7,016 bases of DNA from Actinomycetes bacterium (GCA_030146615.1 JASLBL010000249.1:1-7016); one strand, 5' to 3'. Numbered from the stretch's first letter, positions 1 to 5,787 are shown. The notes: generated by a model from the letters alone, not told the origin. Translations and numbers: made by a program.

Positions 1-1
1 C

Positions 2-904
2 CCGGGCGGCCGGCCCCGGGAACCCGACGGCGGGGGAGAGGCCCGCCGCCCTCAGGCCCCGTCCGAGAAGCGCCGCGCCAGCTCCGGCGCCCGACAGGCC
101 AAGCAGGCCCGCCGCCGCACCCAGCTCGACGCGGCCAGGGAGGCGGTCCGCCCCGGTCAGGGCCGCACCCTGATCGAGGGCCGCCGCCCCGTCGTCGAGG
201 CCCTGCGCGCCGGCCGCCCGATGGACCGGATCCTGCTCGCCTCCGGCGCCGGCCGGGCCGCCCTCGGCGACCTCCTCGACCTGGCCCAGCGCCGCGGCGT
301 CGAGATCCAGACCGTCCCCCGCTCCCTGATCGACGCCGAAGCCCGTAGCGGCGCCCACCAGGGCGTCCTCGCCGTCGTGGCCCCCATCCAGCCCATCGGC
401 CTCAACGAGCTCCTGGCCACCCCCCTCGCCGGCCGAGAGCCCCCCTTCTTCCTCGCCCTCGACGGCGTCGAAGACCCCCACAACCTCGGCGCCCTCGCCC
501 GCAGTGCCGAAGCCGCCGGCGCCCACGGCCTGATCCTCCCCCGCCACCGCAGCGCCCCCCTCTCCGCCGTCGCCGTCAAGTCCTCCGCCGGCGCCCTCGA
601 GCACCTCCCCGTCGCCGAGGTCCCCAACCTCGCCCGAGCCATCGAGCAGCTCCAAGCCTCCGGAATCTGGACCATCGGCCTCGACGGCACCGCCGACGCC
701 AGCCTCTTCACCCTCGACCTCGCCGACGAGCCCGTCTGCATTGTCGTCGGCAGCGAAGGCACCGGCCTCCACCGCCTCGTCCGCGACTCCTGTGACGTCC
801 TGGTCCACATCCCCATGTCCGGCCAGATCGAAAGCCTCAACGCCTCCGTCGCCGGCGCCCTCGCCCTCTTCGAAGTCCGCCGCCGCCGCCACCCACCCCC
901 CTGA
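2..904 (+). CDS. rlmB: 23S rRNA (guanosine-2'-O)-methyltransferase RlmB, 5'-partial
   Basis: SPOUT/TrmH-family enzyme that uses SAM to 2'-O-methylate a guanosine of 23S rRNA (G2251 in E. coli numbering) in the cytoplasm. The frame is open to the left edge with no ATG, GTG or TTG before the ATG at 221. That ATG is internal, because the conserved substrate-binding segment LIEGRRPVVEALRAGRP already starts at 170. The visible 300 residues comprise a basic Arg/Gly/Pro/Gln-rich tail (2-169), as in many actinobacterial RlmB proteins, then the L30e-like substrate domain (about 170-440), then the SPOUT domain. SPOUT motif 1 is DGVEDPHNLGALAR (nt 461-502), with the Asn and Arg expected at the active site. 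Motif 2 is VVGSEGTGL (nt 743-769). Motif 3 is IPMSGQIESLNASVAGAL (nt 809-862), which forms the knot and SAM site. The TGA stop is at 902-904, 21 nt before tRNA-Thr, so read-through into the tRNA is plausible. Codons end overwhelmingly in C (GCC, CTC, GTC), more so than in the genes after the tRNA. Confidence 0.93.
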   Translation, partial: PGGRPREPDGGGEARRPQAPSEKRRASSGARQAKQARRRTQLDAAREAVRPGQGRTLIEGRRPVVEALRAGRPMDRILLASGAGRAALGDLLDLAQRRGVEIQTVPRSLIDAEARSGAHQGVLAVVAPIQPIGLNELLATPLAGREPPFFLALDGVEDPHNLGALARSAEAAGAHGLILPRHRSAPLSAVAVKSSAGALEHLPVAEVPNLARAIEQLQASGIWTIGLDGTADASLFTLDLADEPVCIVVGSEGTGLHRLVRDSCDVLVHIPMSGQIESLNASVAGALALFEVRRRRHPPP

Positions 905-925
905 TCACGTACCCTTGACCCACCC

Positions 926-998
926 GCTGGCGTGGCGCAACCGGCAGCGCAGCTGTCTTGTAAACAGCAGGTTGGGGGTTCGAGTCCCCCCGCCAGCT
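926..998 (+). tRNA. tRNA-Thr (anticodon UGU)
   Basis: A complete 73-nt cloverleaf folds by hand. The acceptor stem GCTGGCG (926-932) pairs with CGCCAGC (991-997), 7/7. The D stem GCGC (935-938) pairs with GCGC (947-950), with the D-loop GG at 943-944. The anticodon stem GCTGT (952-956) pairs with ACAGC (964-968) around the loop CTTGTAA, with anticodon TGT at 959-961. The T stem GGGGG (974-978) pairs with CCCCC (986-990) around TTCGAGT. The discriminator is T998, and the following CCC means CCA is not encoded. G1-C72, C2-G71, G35 and U36 match the threonine identity elements known from E. coli. The gene sits 21 nt after rlmB on the same strand and is probably co-transcribed or read from a promoter inside rlmB. 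Its 3' half is duplicated at 4662-4712. Confidence 0.96.
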
Positions 999-1002
999 CC
1001 CA
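952..1002 (+). repeat. Left copy of 51-nt direct repeat (candidate att site in tRNA-Thr 3' half)
   Basis: This segment runs from the anticodon stem of tRNA-Thr to 4 nt past its discriminator base. It recurs at 4662-4712 at a constant offset of 3710 with 49/51 identities. The differences are 969 A/4679 G and 989 C/4699 G. Identity stops sharply on the left (951 A versus C) and on the right (1003 A versus G). A repeat covering the anticodon arm to the tRNA 3' end is the usual attachment-site footprint of tyrosine integrases that cross over at the anticodon loop. The repeat is seen directly; the att interpretation is inference. Confidence 0.7.
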
Positions 1003-1146
1003 AAAGCGCAGGTCAGAGCTGCCTGGGCTCATCTGGCGGCAACTCGGCAAAGGGATGTCATTCCTCTGTCTCCCATCGCGCCGGAGACGCGCCTCGCCCC
1101 CGCTTCGCTACGTAGGTGTGCCGCCCCGCCTCCCGCACCAAGACCC
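1003..1146. other. Intergenic region after tRNA-Thr
   Basis: This is a non-coding gap of 144 nt between the tRNA and the stop of the small membrane protein gene on the other strand. I see no convincing terminator (no strong hairpin with a T-run). The only symmetric element noticed is GGGATG-T-CATTCC near 1051-1063, whose arms are separated by one base, so it could be a small dyad but cannot form a hairpin. No remnant of an integrase or of rpmG is recognisable. Confidence 0.5.
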
Positions 1147-1467
1147 TCATTGGATGGACGAGAGCACCAGCAGCACCGCACCGATCCAGAAGAGCAACAC
1201 CGGGAGGCGACTCGTGCGGTGTTTGTCGGACGTCTTGCCGGCGCGCCGGTTGCGGCTTCGCACCGAGCTGTCAAGGAGGAGCCCGGCCGCCATCACGGCA
1301 ACGCCGAGAACCTGGATGGCGCGACGCACGTGTCCTCCCTCCCGGTCCGCGTAGCTCACGTCGCTCACCTGACGACGGTCGTGCATGGCCCCGACAGCCG
1401 GTCGGTTGGCCGGCCGGAGGAGGGTCACCACTAGCCCGATGGTGGCATAGCCGAACAGGAAGACCAT
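1147..1467 (-). CDS. Small predicted membrane protein, function unknown
   Basis: I do not recognise the family. The 106-residue frame has three hydrophobic stretches: about residues 1-18 (MVFLFGYATIGLVVTLL), 50-64 (IQVLGVAVMAAGLLL) and 88-105 (PVLLFWIGAVLLVLSSI). These are separated by charged, Arg-rich linkers with an Arg/Lys-rich loop (about 69-87) between the last two, as expected of a small membrane protein. Third codon positions are mostly G/C, supporting coding. The start is uncertain. The ATG at 1467 has no clear ribosome-binding site, and an in-frame TAG lies only 11 codons upstream. A GTG at 1329 is preceded by AGGGAGGA and would give a 60-residue protein with two membrane helices. 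If that GTG is the true start, the upstream hydrophobic stretch is either a separate fragment or chance. No partner gene is close by on this strand. Confidence 0.4.
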   Translation of the reverse strand: MVFLFGYATIGLVVTLLRPANRPAVGAMHDRRQVSDVSYADREGGHVRRAIQVLGVAVMAAGLLLDSSVRSRNRRAGKTSDKHRTSRLPVLLFWIGAVLLVLSSIQ

Positions 1468-1735
1468 CCGGAAGACGGCATCGGCAACGGCGAGGGCCTA
1501 TGGACGCCCATGCGGACCGTGGCGGACCAGGCTGACTTCGACCGCGACCAAGCATCTGAAGGCGCGGCTCGGATCTCTCAACCTCACGATCCTTCTGGAT
1601 CTGTTGGCGCCGTCTGGACCGACCAGGCATCCAACGTGAGCAGGCTCGACCCGTAGTTCAGAGCATCTACAGGGCCTGGGGTGTTGGAGAGACGGCGTCT
1701 GGAGGATTCCGCAGCAGGACGATCTCTATTGGGAG
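1468..1735. other. Intergenic region of lower GC with repeat copy
   Basis: This 268-nt gap lies between the small membrane protein and the stop of the DUF885 gene. It is less GC-rich than the genes (60 G/C in positions 1641-1740), and I see no believable coding frame in it. It holds the left copy of the dispersed intergenic repeat (1588-1653), including a short GATCC-TTCT-GGATC hairpin at 1588-1601. A weak resemblance to that repeat at about 1527-1576 may be a further degraded copy. No poly-T terminator was found for the peptidase gene. Confidence 0.5.
1588..1653 (-). repeat. Dispersed intergenic repeat, copy A
   Basis: The core 1611-1643 matches 5816-5848 at 30 of 33 positions (differences at 1619, 1624 and 1636). 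Outside the core the match is looser: a shared GATCC at the left end (1588-1592 versus 5792-5796) and about 10/14 matches on the right side from 1641. It lies about 93-125 nt downstream of the stop of the - strand DUF885 gene. Copy B lies in the same relative orientation after the ferritin-like gene. Reading the core as protein gives non-synonymous differences, so a conserved peptide is unlikely. It may be a small intergenic repeat or a shared 3'-UTR element. Confidence 0.5.
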
Positions 1736-3523
1736 CTAGGTGACGCGGGGCTGCGGCGGAAGCGGATCTGAGGCGACGTCACCGAGTGCGGTGAGGACTT
1801 CGGGTCCGAGGAGTCGGAGCGGCAGGGGTCCGAGCCGCAGCGCGGCCGCGTGGAACTGTCGGTTGGTCAACCCGGGGACGCGGTGGCGGGCCTGGGCCCG
1901 CACCCGTAGCCATTCCCGCTCGCCGATCTTGTAGGCGACGGCCTGGGCCGGGCAGCCCAGGTAGCGCAGCACCTCGGAGCGGGCGAAGTCCTGGGTCTGC
2001 CAGCCATGGCGGACCAGCAACCCGACCGCGACCTCGAGGGTGATGACCTGGCCGGCGGTCGGGTCGGCGAGGCTGGCCGGGACGCGCAGGCCGAGGTGGA
2101 GCCCGGTGTCGAGGACGACCCTGATGGCGCGGAAGGCCTGCGACACCAGGAAGCCGAGGCGGGTGGCGGGCCGGTCGAAGGCGCCGAGTTCGTCCATGAA
2201 CCGCTCGGCGTACAGGCCCCAGCCTTCGCTGTAGCCCGAGATCTCGCCCAGGCTGGTCTGGAACCGGGAAAGTGGCGCCGGCAGGAACCGGACCCCGCCC
2301 AGCTCCAGGTGGTGGCCCGGGATGCCCTCGTGGTGGGAGAAGGTCTGCCAGCGCCACAGCGGTACCCGCCCGGCCGGCATGGTCCAGACGACGACCCCTG
2401 GTCGAGCGCCGTCCTCGGTCGGGGGCAGGTAGTAGGCGCCGGCGGCCGAGCCCGGGGGCGCCAGCTCGTGGCGCAGGACGCTCAGCTGTGGCGGGATGTC
2501 GAACTCCTCGCTCAGCCGCCGGGCGACCTGCTGGTCGAGCTGGCCCAGCCAGTCCAGCAGCTCAGCTGGCCCGGCTGCCGACGGCTCGCCCGGGTCGTGG
2601 TCCAGGCGGTCCAGCACCTCGGCCAGCGGCACCCCGGGCCAGCCGGCCGCGGCCTCCCGGCGCAATTCGCCCTCCAGCCGGTCCAGCTCCTCCCAGCCCC
2701 AGGCCGCCAGCTCCACCGGATCGGCGGTCAGTCCCAGGTGCTCCTGGAGCGCCCGTTCATACCGTTCCGGCCCCACCGCGGGATTGGGGGCTGCCCGCGG
2801 GAAATACTCGTCCTCCAGCCAGTCGGCGAGCTGGTCATAGGCCCCGTCGGCGGCCCGCCCGGCCTTCTGCAGGTGCCGTGCCGTCCGGATGTCGACCCCA
2901 GCCAGCGCCGCCGCCTTGGCAGCCAGTCCACCAAAGTAGCCGCCGTCGGAGTGGGCGCTGGCCCGCAGCATGGCGACCAGCCGTTCTGCCAGGACACCGG
3001 CGCCTGGGCGGCCCTCCTCCAGGCCGAGCTGCAGCGCCGCTGTATAGCCCTGCATCCCAGCCGGCACGCCGGTCAGCCGTGAGGCCAACAGCTCGGCGTC
3101 CTCGGCGTCGGTGACCGGTGCGGTGGCCAGCGCCATCCGGTCCATCGCCGGTGGGGCCAGGAACCCGGCGTCCAGCTCCCGTGCCCAGTCCTGGGCAGTG
3201 GCCGACGCCAGCCAAACCCGGAGCCGGTCGCGCATCACCGCCGCGGCGCGCCGGTCGGCGCCATCTCCCAGCGGTGTCCGGTCGAGCTCGGCCAGCCCGT
3301 GGCGGAGGGCGTCGGCCACCCGGGCGCGACCCTGGGGGCTCCAGTCCGACAGCCTCCCCGGCGTGCCGGCCAGCCCGTAGATGAGCCCTTGGGTCGGCTC
3401 CACCTCCGCCCAGCGGCCCACGAACCGATCAGCGACCCCGAACACCGGACTCGGTCCCTCACTCACGAGCACGAGTCTGCCACATGGAGCATCACCGAGA
3501 CGCTGCGGGGCCACCGATCGCAT
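1736..3523 (-). CDS. DUF885-family putative zinc metallopeptidase
   Basis: Predicted metallohydrolase of the DUF885 family; the natural substrate is not deducible. The 595-residue frame has the family hallmark HEGIPGHH at residues 398-405 (an HExxPGH zinc-binding motif preceded by TFSH). It is followed by SGYSEGWGLYAERF (429-442), which supplies the downstream conserved Glu of the metal site, and by the C-terminal PAQAVAYKIGEREWLRVR (525-542) typical of the family. Length fits full-length members. There is no signal peptide or membrane segment, so it is probably cytoplasmic. The start is uncertain. ATG 3523 overlaps the 3' end of the sensor-like gene by 32 nt and lacks a clear ribosome-binding site. 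GTG 3466 (or 3472) fits the family better, since the usual N-terminal motif (FGVADRFVGRWAEVEP) begins only near residue 28. Overlap or close abutment suggests co-transcription with the membrane protein upstream. The stop is TAG at 1736-1738. Confidence 0.88.
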   Translation of the reverse strand: MRSVAPQRLGDAPCGRLVLVSEGPSPVFGVADRFVGRWAEVEPTQGLIYGLAGTPGRLSDWSPQGRARVADALRHGLAELDRTPLGDGADRRAAAVMRDRLRVWLASATAQDWARELDAGFLAPPAMDRMALATAPVTDAEDAELLASRLTGVPAGMQGYTAALQLGLEEGRPGAGVLAERLVAMLRASAHSDGGYFGGLAAKAAALAGVDIRTARHLQKAGRAADGAYDQLADWLEDEYFPRAAPNPAVGPERYERALQEHLGLTADPVELAAWGWEELDRLEGELRREAAAGWPGVPLAEVLDRLDHDPGEPSAAGPAELLDWLGQLDQQVARRLSEEFDIPPQLSVLRHELAPPGSAAGAYYLPPTEDGARPGVVVWTMPAGRVPLWRWQTFSHHEGIPGHHLELGGVRFLPAPLSRFQTSLGEISGYSEGWGLYAERFMDELGAFDRPATRLGFLVSQAFRAIRVVLDTGLHLGLRVPASLADPTAGQVITLEVAVGLLVRHGWQTQDFARSEVLRYLGCPAQAVAYKIGEREWLRVRAQARHRVPGLTNRQFHAAALRLGPLPLRLLGPEVLTALGDVASDPLPPQPRVT

Positions 3524-4574
3524 TGGACGCCGCGTGCAAGGGTCGCAGCCACAGCGACGCCTGGGTCGGCTGCATAGTCTGGTCGTCCACCGCCAGCAGC
3601 TCGACCGTCAGGGTGTCCAGGTCGATCTCGTCGCGCAGGCGGGTGCTGAACGCCTCCGTGGTCTGGGCGGCGTCGTGGCGGCGCCGGTTGAACCGCCGGT
3701 CAACCAGGGCTTGGATGTGGCGGCGAGCCGGCTGGAACAGCGCCGCTGCCGCCAACGTCGCCCCGGCCACCACGAGGCTGGAGTCCTGGCCGAGGCGCTG
3801 GCCCAGCCCCAGCACCACCGCGGCGTAGCCGCCACCCAGCAGCACCGTGAGCAGCCCGTAGGCCACGGCGCGGCTGATGATGCGGTCCAGGTCATACAGC
3901 CGATAGCGCAGGATCGCCGCTCCGATCCCAAGGGGCAGGATCGCTAGACAGATCCCGGGCAGCCAGTCGAGGTCGACCTCGTTGCCCGTCAGCGCCTGGG
4001 TCGCCAGCGCCGCCAGCGCCACCGCCACCGGCGCCGCGGCCAGGGCCAGCCAACGCAGCTGCTGGCGCTCCGCCCCGCGGGCGCGACGGAAGCGCACCAC
4101 CAGCGACCAGGCGCCCACTGGGATGGCAAGCCCGGCAACCACGAAGGCGACCGTGCGCACCCCTAACAGCGGACCAGCCAAGGCATCGATAGTGAGCGGG
4201 TTGGCGACCGACTGGTCGGGTCCCCGGAACGGCCCCAGCGCCAACGACACCAGCCCCACCAGCGGCGCGGCCGCCGCGACCCTGGCCCACCAGCGCCAGC
4301 GCGGCGAAGGCAGCTTCCCGGTCGGGGTGAGCAGCAGGACAAAGCCGATCAAGGCCGGGATCACCACGACGTTGGCGTCCAACACCGGGGAGCCGACGGC
4401 GGGCGGCGCCCCCTGCCAGGCCAACAGCACGCAGAGAGCTCGAACCAGCGCCACGGGTGCACCGGCCAGACACTGCGCCAGGAGGAAATGTGTCATCCAA
4501 GCCGACGCTGGCCCACCCGGACGGCGGAGATGCGCAGCGCCGGTCATTCCGTTCGTCATTCCACCCGGCACCAT
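3492..4574 (-). CDS. Multi-pass membrane sensor-like protein lacking a histidine-kinase domain
   Basis: This matches the membrane sensor region of a common actinobacterial protein type, found alone or ahead of histidine kinase domains. About eight hydrophobic segments can be seen (residues about 30-52, 68-84, 97-114, 139-162, 175-193, 204-222, 233-256 and 266-280). Family landmarks are LPSPRWR (88-94), the strongly conserved YRLYDLDRIISRAVAYGL (224-241) and QPARRHIQALVDRRFNRRR (281-299). A cytoplasmic helical stretch follows, ending in DQTMQPTQASLWLRP (331-345). No H-box, N-box or G-box follows, so it has no kinase activity of its own; it may bind a partner or sense a membrane signal. As I recall the family, members usually carry additional N-terminal helices, so this copy may be N-terminally short. 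Start alternatives are ATG 4559, 4547 and 4496 (residues 6, 10 and 27). The 5' end lies 84 nt from the tRNA-Thr fragment, so truncation at that junction is possible. It is followed by the DUF885 gene. Confidence 0.72.
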   Translation of the reverse strand: MVPGGMTNGMTGAAHLRRPGGPASAWMTHFLLAQCLAGAPVALVRALCVLLAWQGAPPAVGSPVLDANVVVIPALIGFVLLLTPTGKLPSPRWRWWARVAAAAPLVGLVSLALGPFRGPDQSVANPLTIDALAGPLLGVRTVAFVVAGLAIPVGAWSLVVRFRRARGAERQQLRWLALAAAPVAVALAALATQALTGNEVDLDWLPGICLAILPLGIGAAILRYRLYDLDRIISRAVAYGLLTVLLGGGYAAVVLGLGQRLGQDSSLVVAGATLAAAALFQPARRHIQALVDRRFNRRRHDAAQTTEAFSTRLRDEIDLDTLTVELLAVDDQTMQPTQASLWLRPLHAASNAIGGPAASR

Positions 4575-4658
4575 TCGGCCGGTCAGCAGCGTACTGGCTG
4601 GACGACCCGCTCGACGGGAGCTGCAAGGACAGCAGGCAGCAGCACCGGTGGACGGTTG

Positions 4659-4712
4659 CCCGCTGTCTTGTAAACAGCGGGTTGGGGGTTCGAGTCCCGC
4701 CGCCAGCTCCCA
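4659..4712 (+). pseudogene. tRNA-Thr 3'-half fragment (right copy of direct repeat, candidate att site)
   Basis: Positions 4662-4712 reproduce the tRNA-Thr gene from the anticodon stem to past the acceptor 3' strand (49/51 identical), including the CTTGTAA loop, the TTCGAGT loop and CGCCAGC. The preceding 30 nt show no similarity to the D arm or the 5' acceptor strand, so no cloverleaf can form. The T stem has a G-G mismatch caused by 4699, so this is not a functional tRNA. The anticodon arm is flanked by 8-bp perfect inverted arms, CCCGCTGT (4659-4666) and ACAGCGGG (4674-4681), around a 7-nt centre. It sits between the sensor-like gene and the SDR stop, and its antisense translation produces false ORFs. 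Confidence 0.8.
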
Positions 4713-4746
4713 GATCCGCTAGGCACTCCATGGGGCGGTTCGTCTC

Positions 4747-5703
4747 TCAGCGGAACCGCTCGATGTCCCTGCCGCTCTGTTCCTCCATGCCGTAGGTGGC
4801 GATGTAGCCCCAGGCGTCCGGGCGCGAGCCGTCGGCGTCGGTCACGCTGTACCGGTCGGCCAGCTGGCGGGCGGTGAGCACCTGACCGGCGAACTGGGCC
4901 ACCTCCGGGTCCTGGGCGAGGGCGGCGACCCCGCGGGCGACGTAGGTCGGCGACTCCGAGATCGCGAATCCCGGCGTCCTGGCGAGCGCGTCGCGCCAGG
5001 TCTCCTCGGTGACCCCGAAGATGTCGAGCATGTTTTCCGAGCGCAGCCAGCCGGGCGTGACCCCGAGCGCCGTCGCCGGCCGGTCGCGCAGCTCGTGGGC
5101 GAGGGCGAGGATGATCCGGCTCACGTTCGCCTTCACCAGGTCGTAGAAGAAGCCGACCCCCTCGCGGTAGTTCGCGTTGACCTCGGCCGTGCCGTCGGTC
5201 ATCTCGACCAGCAGCCCGCAGTCGCTGCGCAGCAGCAACGGCAGGGCGGCGTGGGCGGTGATGAGGTGAATGTCCACCCCCATCCGCAGCATCCGCAGGC
5301 CACCGGCGAGGTCGTGCTCCCACATCGGTGTGTGCCACTGCGCGTAGCGGTCGCCGCCGAAGATATCGTTGACCAGGACATCCAGGCGGCCGTGCTCGGA
5401 CTCGATCCGGGCGACCAGGCCGGCCACGGCCGCGGGGTCCTCATGGTCGACGACCAGGGCCGTGCCGCGCCCGCCGGTGGCGGTCATGAGGTCGCCGGTG
5501 TCCTCGATCGTCTCCGGCCGCCCGATCTCCGACCTCCCCGCGGCGCGGCTGCTGCGCCCGGTGGCATACACGTGCAGCCCGGCCCGGGCCAGCTCGACCG
5601 CGATGGCGCGTCCGGCTCCCCGTGTCGCTCCCGCCACCAGCGCGACCCGCTGGGCGGTGTGCTCGGTGTCCATGGCGACCATGAAAGCACGACGTCCCGC
5701 CAA
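4747..5703 (-). CDS. SDR-family NAD(P)-dependent oxidoreductase (DHRS1-like)
   Basis: Short-chain dehydrogenase/reductase of 318 residues. The Rossmann cofactor motif is GATRGAG (residues 25-31, GxxxGxG), followed by VYATGRS (45-51). DVLVNDIFGG (108-117) takes the place of the classical NNAG. The catalytic YxxxK is Y187/K191, and TPGWLRSE (216-223) is the post-catalytic PG motif. At the usual catalytic Ser position EMTDGT has Thr169, a tolerated but less common choice. The order of motifs and the MWEHD segment resemble DHRS1-type SDRs. The substrate is unknown. The longest frame uses TTG 5703, which has GGAG 5 nt upstream (complement of 5709-5712). ATG 5682 and ATG 5673 are equally reasonable starts, since homology begins near residue 19. 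The leader contains the inverted repeat at 5722-5743. The ferritin-like gene lies 175 nt upstream on the same strand, and the stop is 34 nt from the tRNA fragment. Confidence 0.9.
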   Translation of the reverse strand: MAGRRAFMVAMDTEHTAQRVALVAGATRGAGRAIAVELARAGLHVYATGRSSRAAGRSEIGRPETIEDTGDLMTATGGRGTALVVDHEDPAAVAGLVARIESEHGRLDVLVNDIFGGDRYAQWHTPMWEHDLAGGLRMLRMGVDIHLITAHAALPLLLRSDCGLLVEMTDGTAEVNANYREGVGFFYDLVKANVSRIILALAHELRDRPATALGVTPGWLRSENMLDIFGVTEETWRDALARTPGFAISESPTYVARGVAALAQDPEVAQFAGQVLTARQLADRYSVTDADGSRPDAWGYIATYGMEEQSGRDIERFR

Positions 5704-5721
5704 GTCTGCTCCGGCAACGCC

Positions 5722-5743
5722 ACAGCGCCCGTAGAGGCGCTGT
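5722..5743. promoter_or_regulatory. 8-bp perfect inverted repeat in the SDR leader
   Basis: ACAGCGCC (5722-5729) and GGCGCTGT (5736-5743) are perfect inverted arms around a 6-nt centre, starting 18 nt upstream of the TTG start of the SDR gene. The size and position suit a repressor operator of the TetR type, or a hairpin in the mRNA leader. On the + strand it is followed only by TTT, and no + strand gene needs a terminator here. The symmetry is seen directly; its function is inferred. Confidence 0.45.
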
Positions 5744-5766
5744 TTCGAGGCAGTCGACTGACGCTC

Positions 5767-5787
5767 TTGATCATCCGTTGATCATCC
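5767..5787. promoter_or_regulatory. Tandem TTGATCATCC motif, 11-nt period
   Basis: TTGATCATCC occurs at 5767-5776 and again at 5778-5787. Each unit contains the palindrome TGATCA. A spacing of 11 nt places both units on about the same face of the helix. It lies 64-84 nt upstream of the SDR start, a position compatible with an activator or repressor site. No clear -35/-10 pair was recognised nearby. Confidence 0.3.

Larger units (their letters stand above)
952..4712. mobile_element. Candidate tRNA-Thr-bounded island, no integrase visible
   Basis: An intact tRNA-Thr on the left and a direct repeat of its 3' half on the right delimit a unit of 3710 bp. Inside are three - strand reading frames: a small membrane protein, a DUF885 peptidase and a sensor-like membrane protein. 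In many actinobacteria a tRNA-Thr in this context is followed by translation and transcription genes such as rpmG, secE and nusG; none is present here, which fits an insertion after the tRNA. No integrase, excisionase, replication or transfer gene can be read between the repeats, so an active element is unlikely. Alternatives are a remnant left by deletion, an element mobilised by an integrase encoded elsewhere, one member of a tandem array at this tRNA, or a decayed duplicate tRNA with no integration history. Confidence 0.4.

Noticed and set aside
221..904. ATG 221 as the rlmB start
   Set aside because: Conserved RlmB sequence is encoded in frame from 170 and the frame is open to the window edge, so the start lies upstream.
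157..1050. 297-residue frame on the - strand
   Set aside because: It is antisense to rlmB and the tRNA. The protein is Arg/Ser/Pro-rich shadow sequence and includes a translated antisense tRNA, GLEPPTCCLQ.
1003..1735. Integrase or transposase remnant
   Set aside because: The translated frames here show no R-H-R-Y or DDE-type motif. Only a small hydrophobic protein is plausible.
2006..3082. 358-residue + strand frame
   Set aside because: It is antisense to the DUF885 gene, which carries clear family motifs. The + frame is low-complexity and recognises nothing.
4590..4712. A complete second tRNA-Thr, possibly with an intron or displaced 5' half
   Set aside because: No D arm or pairing acceptor 5' strand precedes the anticodon arm at the right spacing, and the T stem has a G-G mismatch. 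A GGCTGG near 4597 is too far away and lacks the D arm.
3892..4731. 279-residue - strand frame starting GAGGGTRTPNPLFTRQ
   Set aside because: This is another antisense tRNA translation, followed by an out-of-frame shadow of the sensor-like gene.
4583..5338. 251-residue - strand frame ending in RRDSNPQPAVYKTA
   Set aside because: The ending is the well-known false peptide produced by translating a tRNA gene antisense; the rest is a shadow of the SDR gene.
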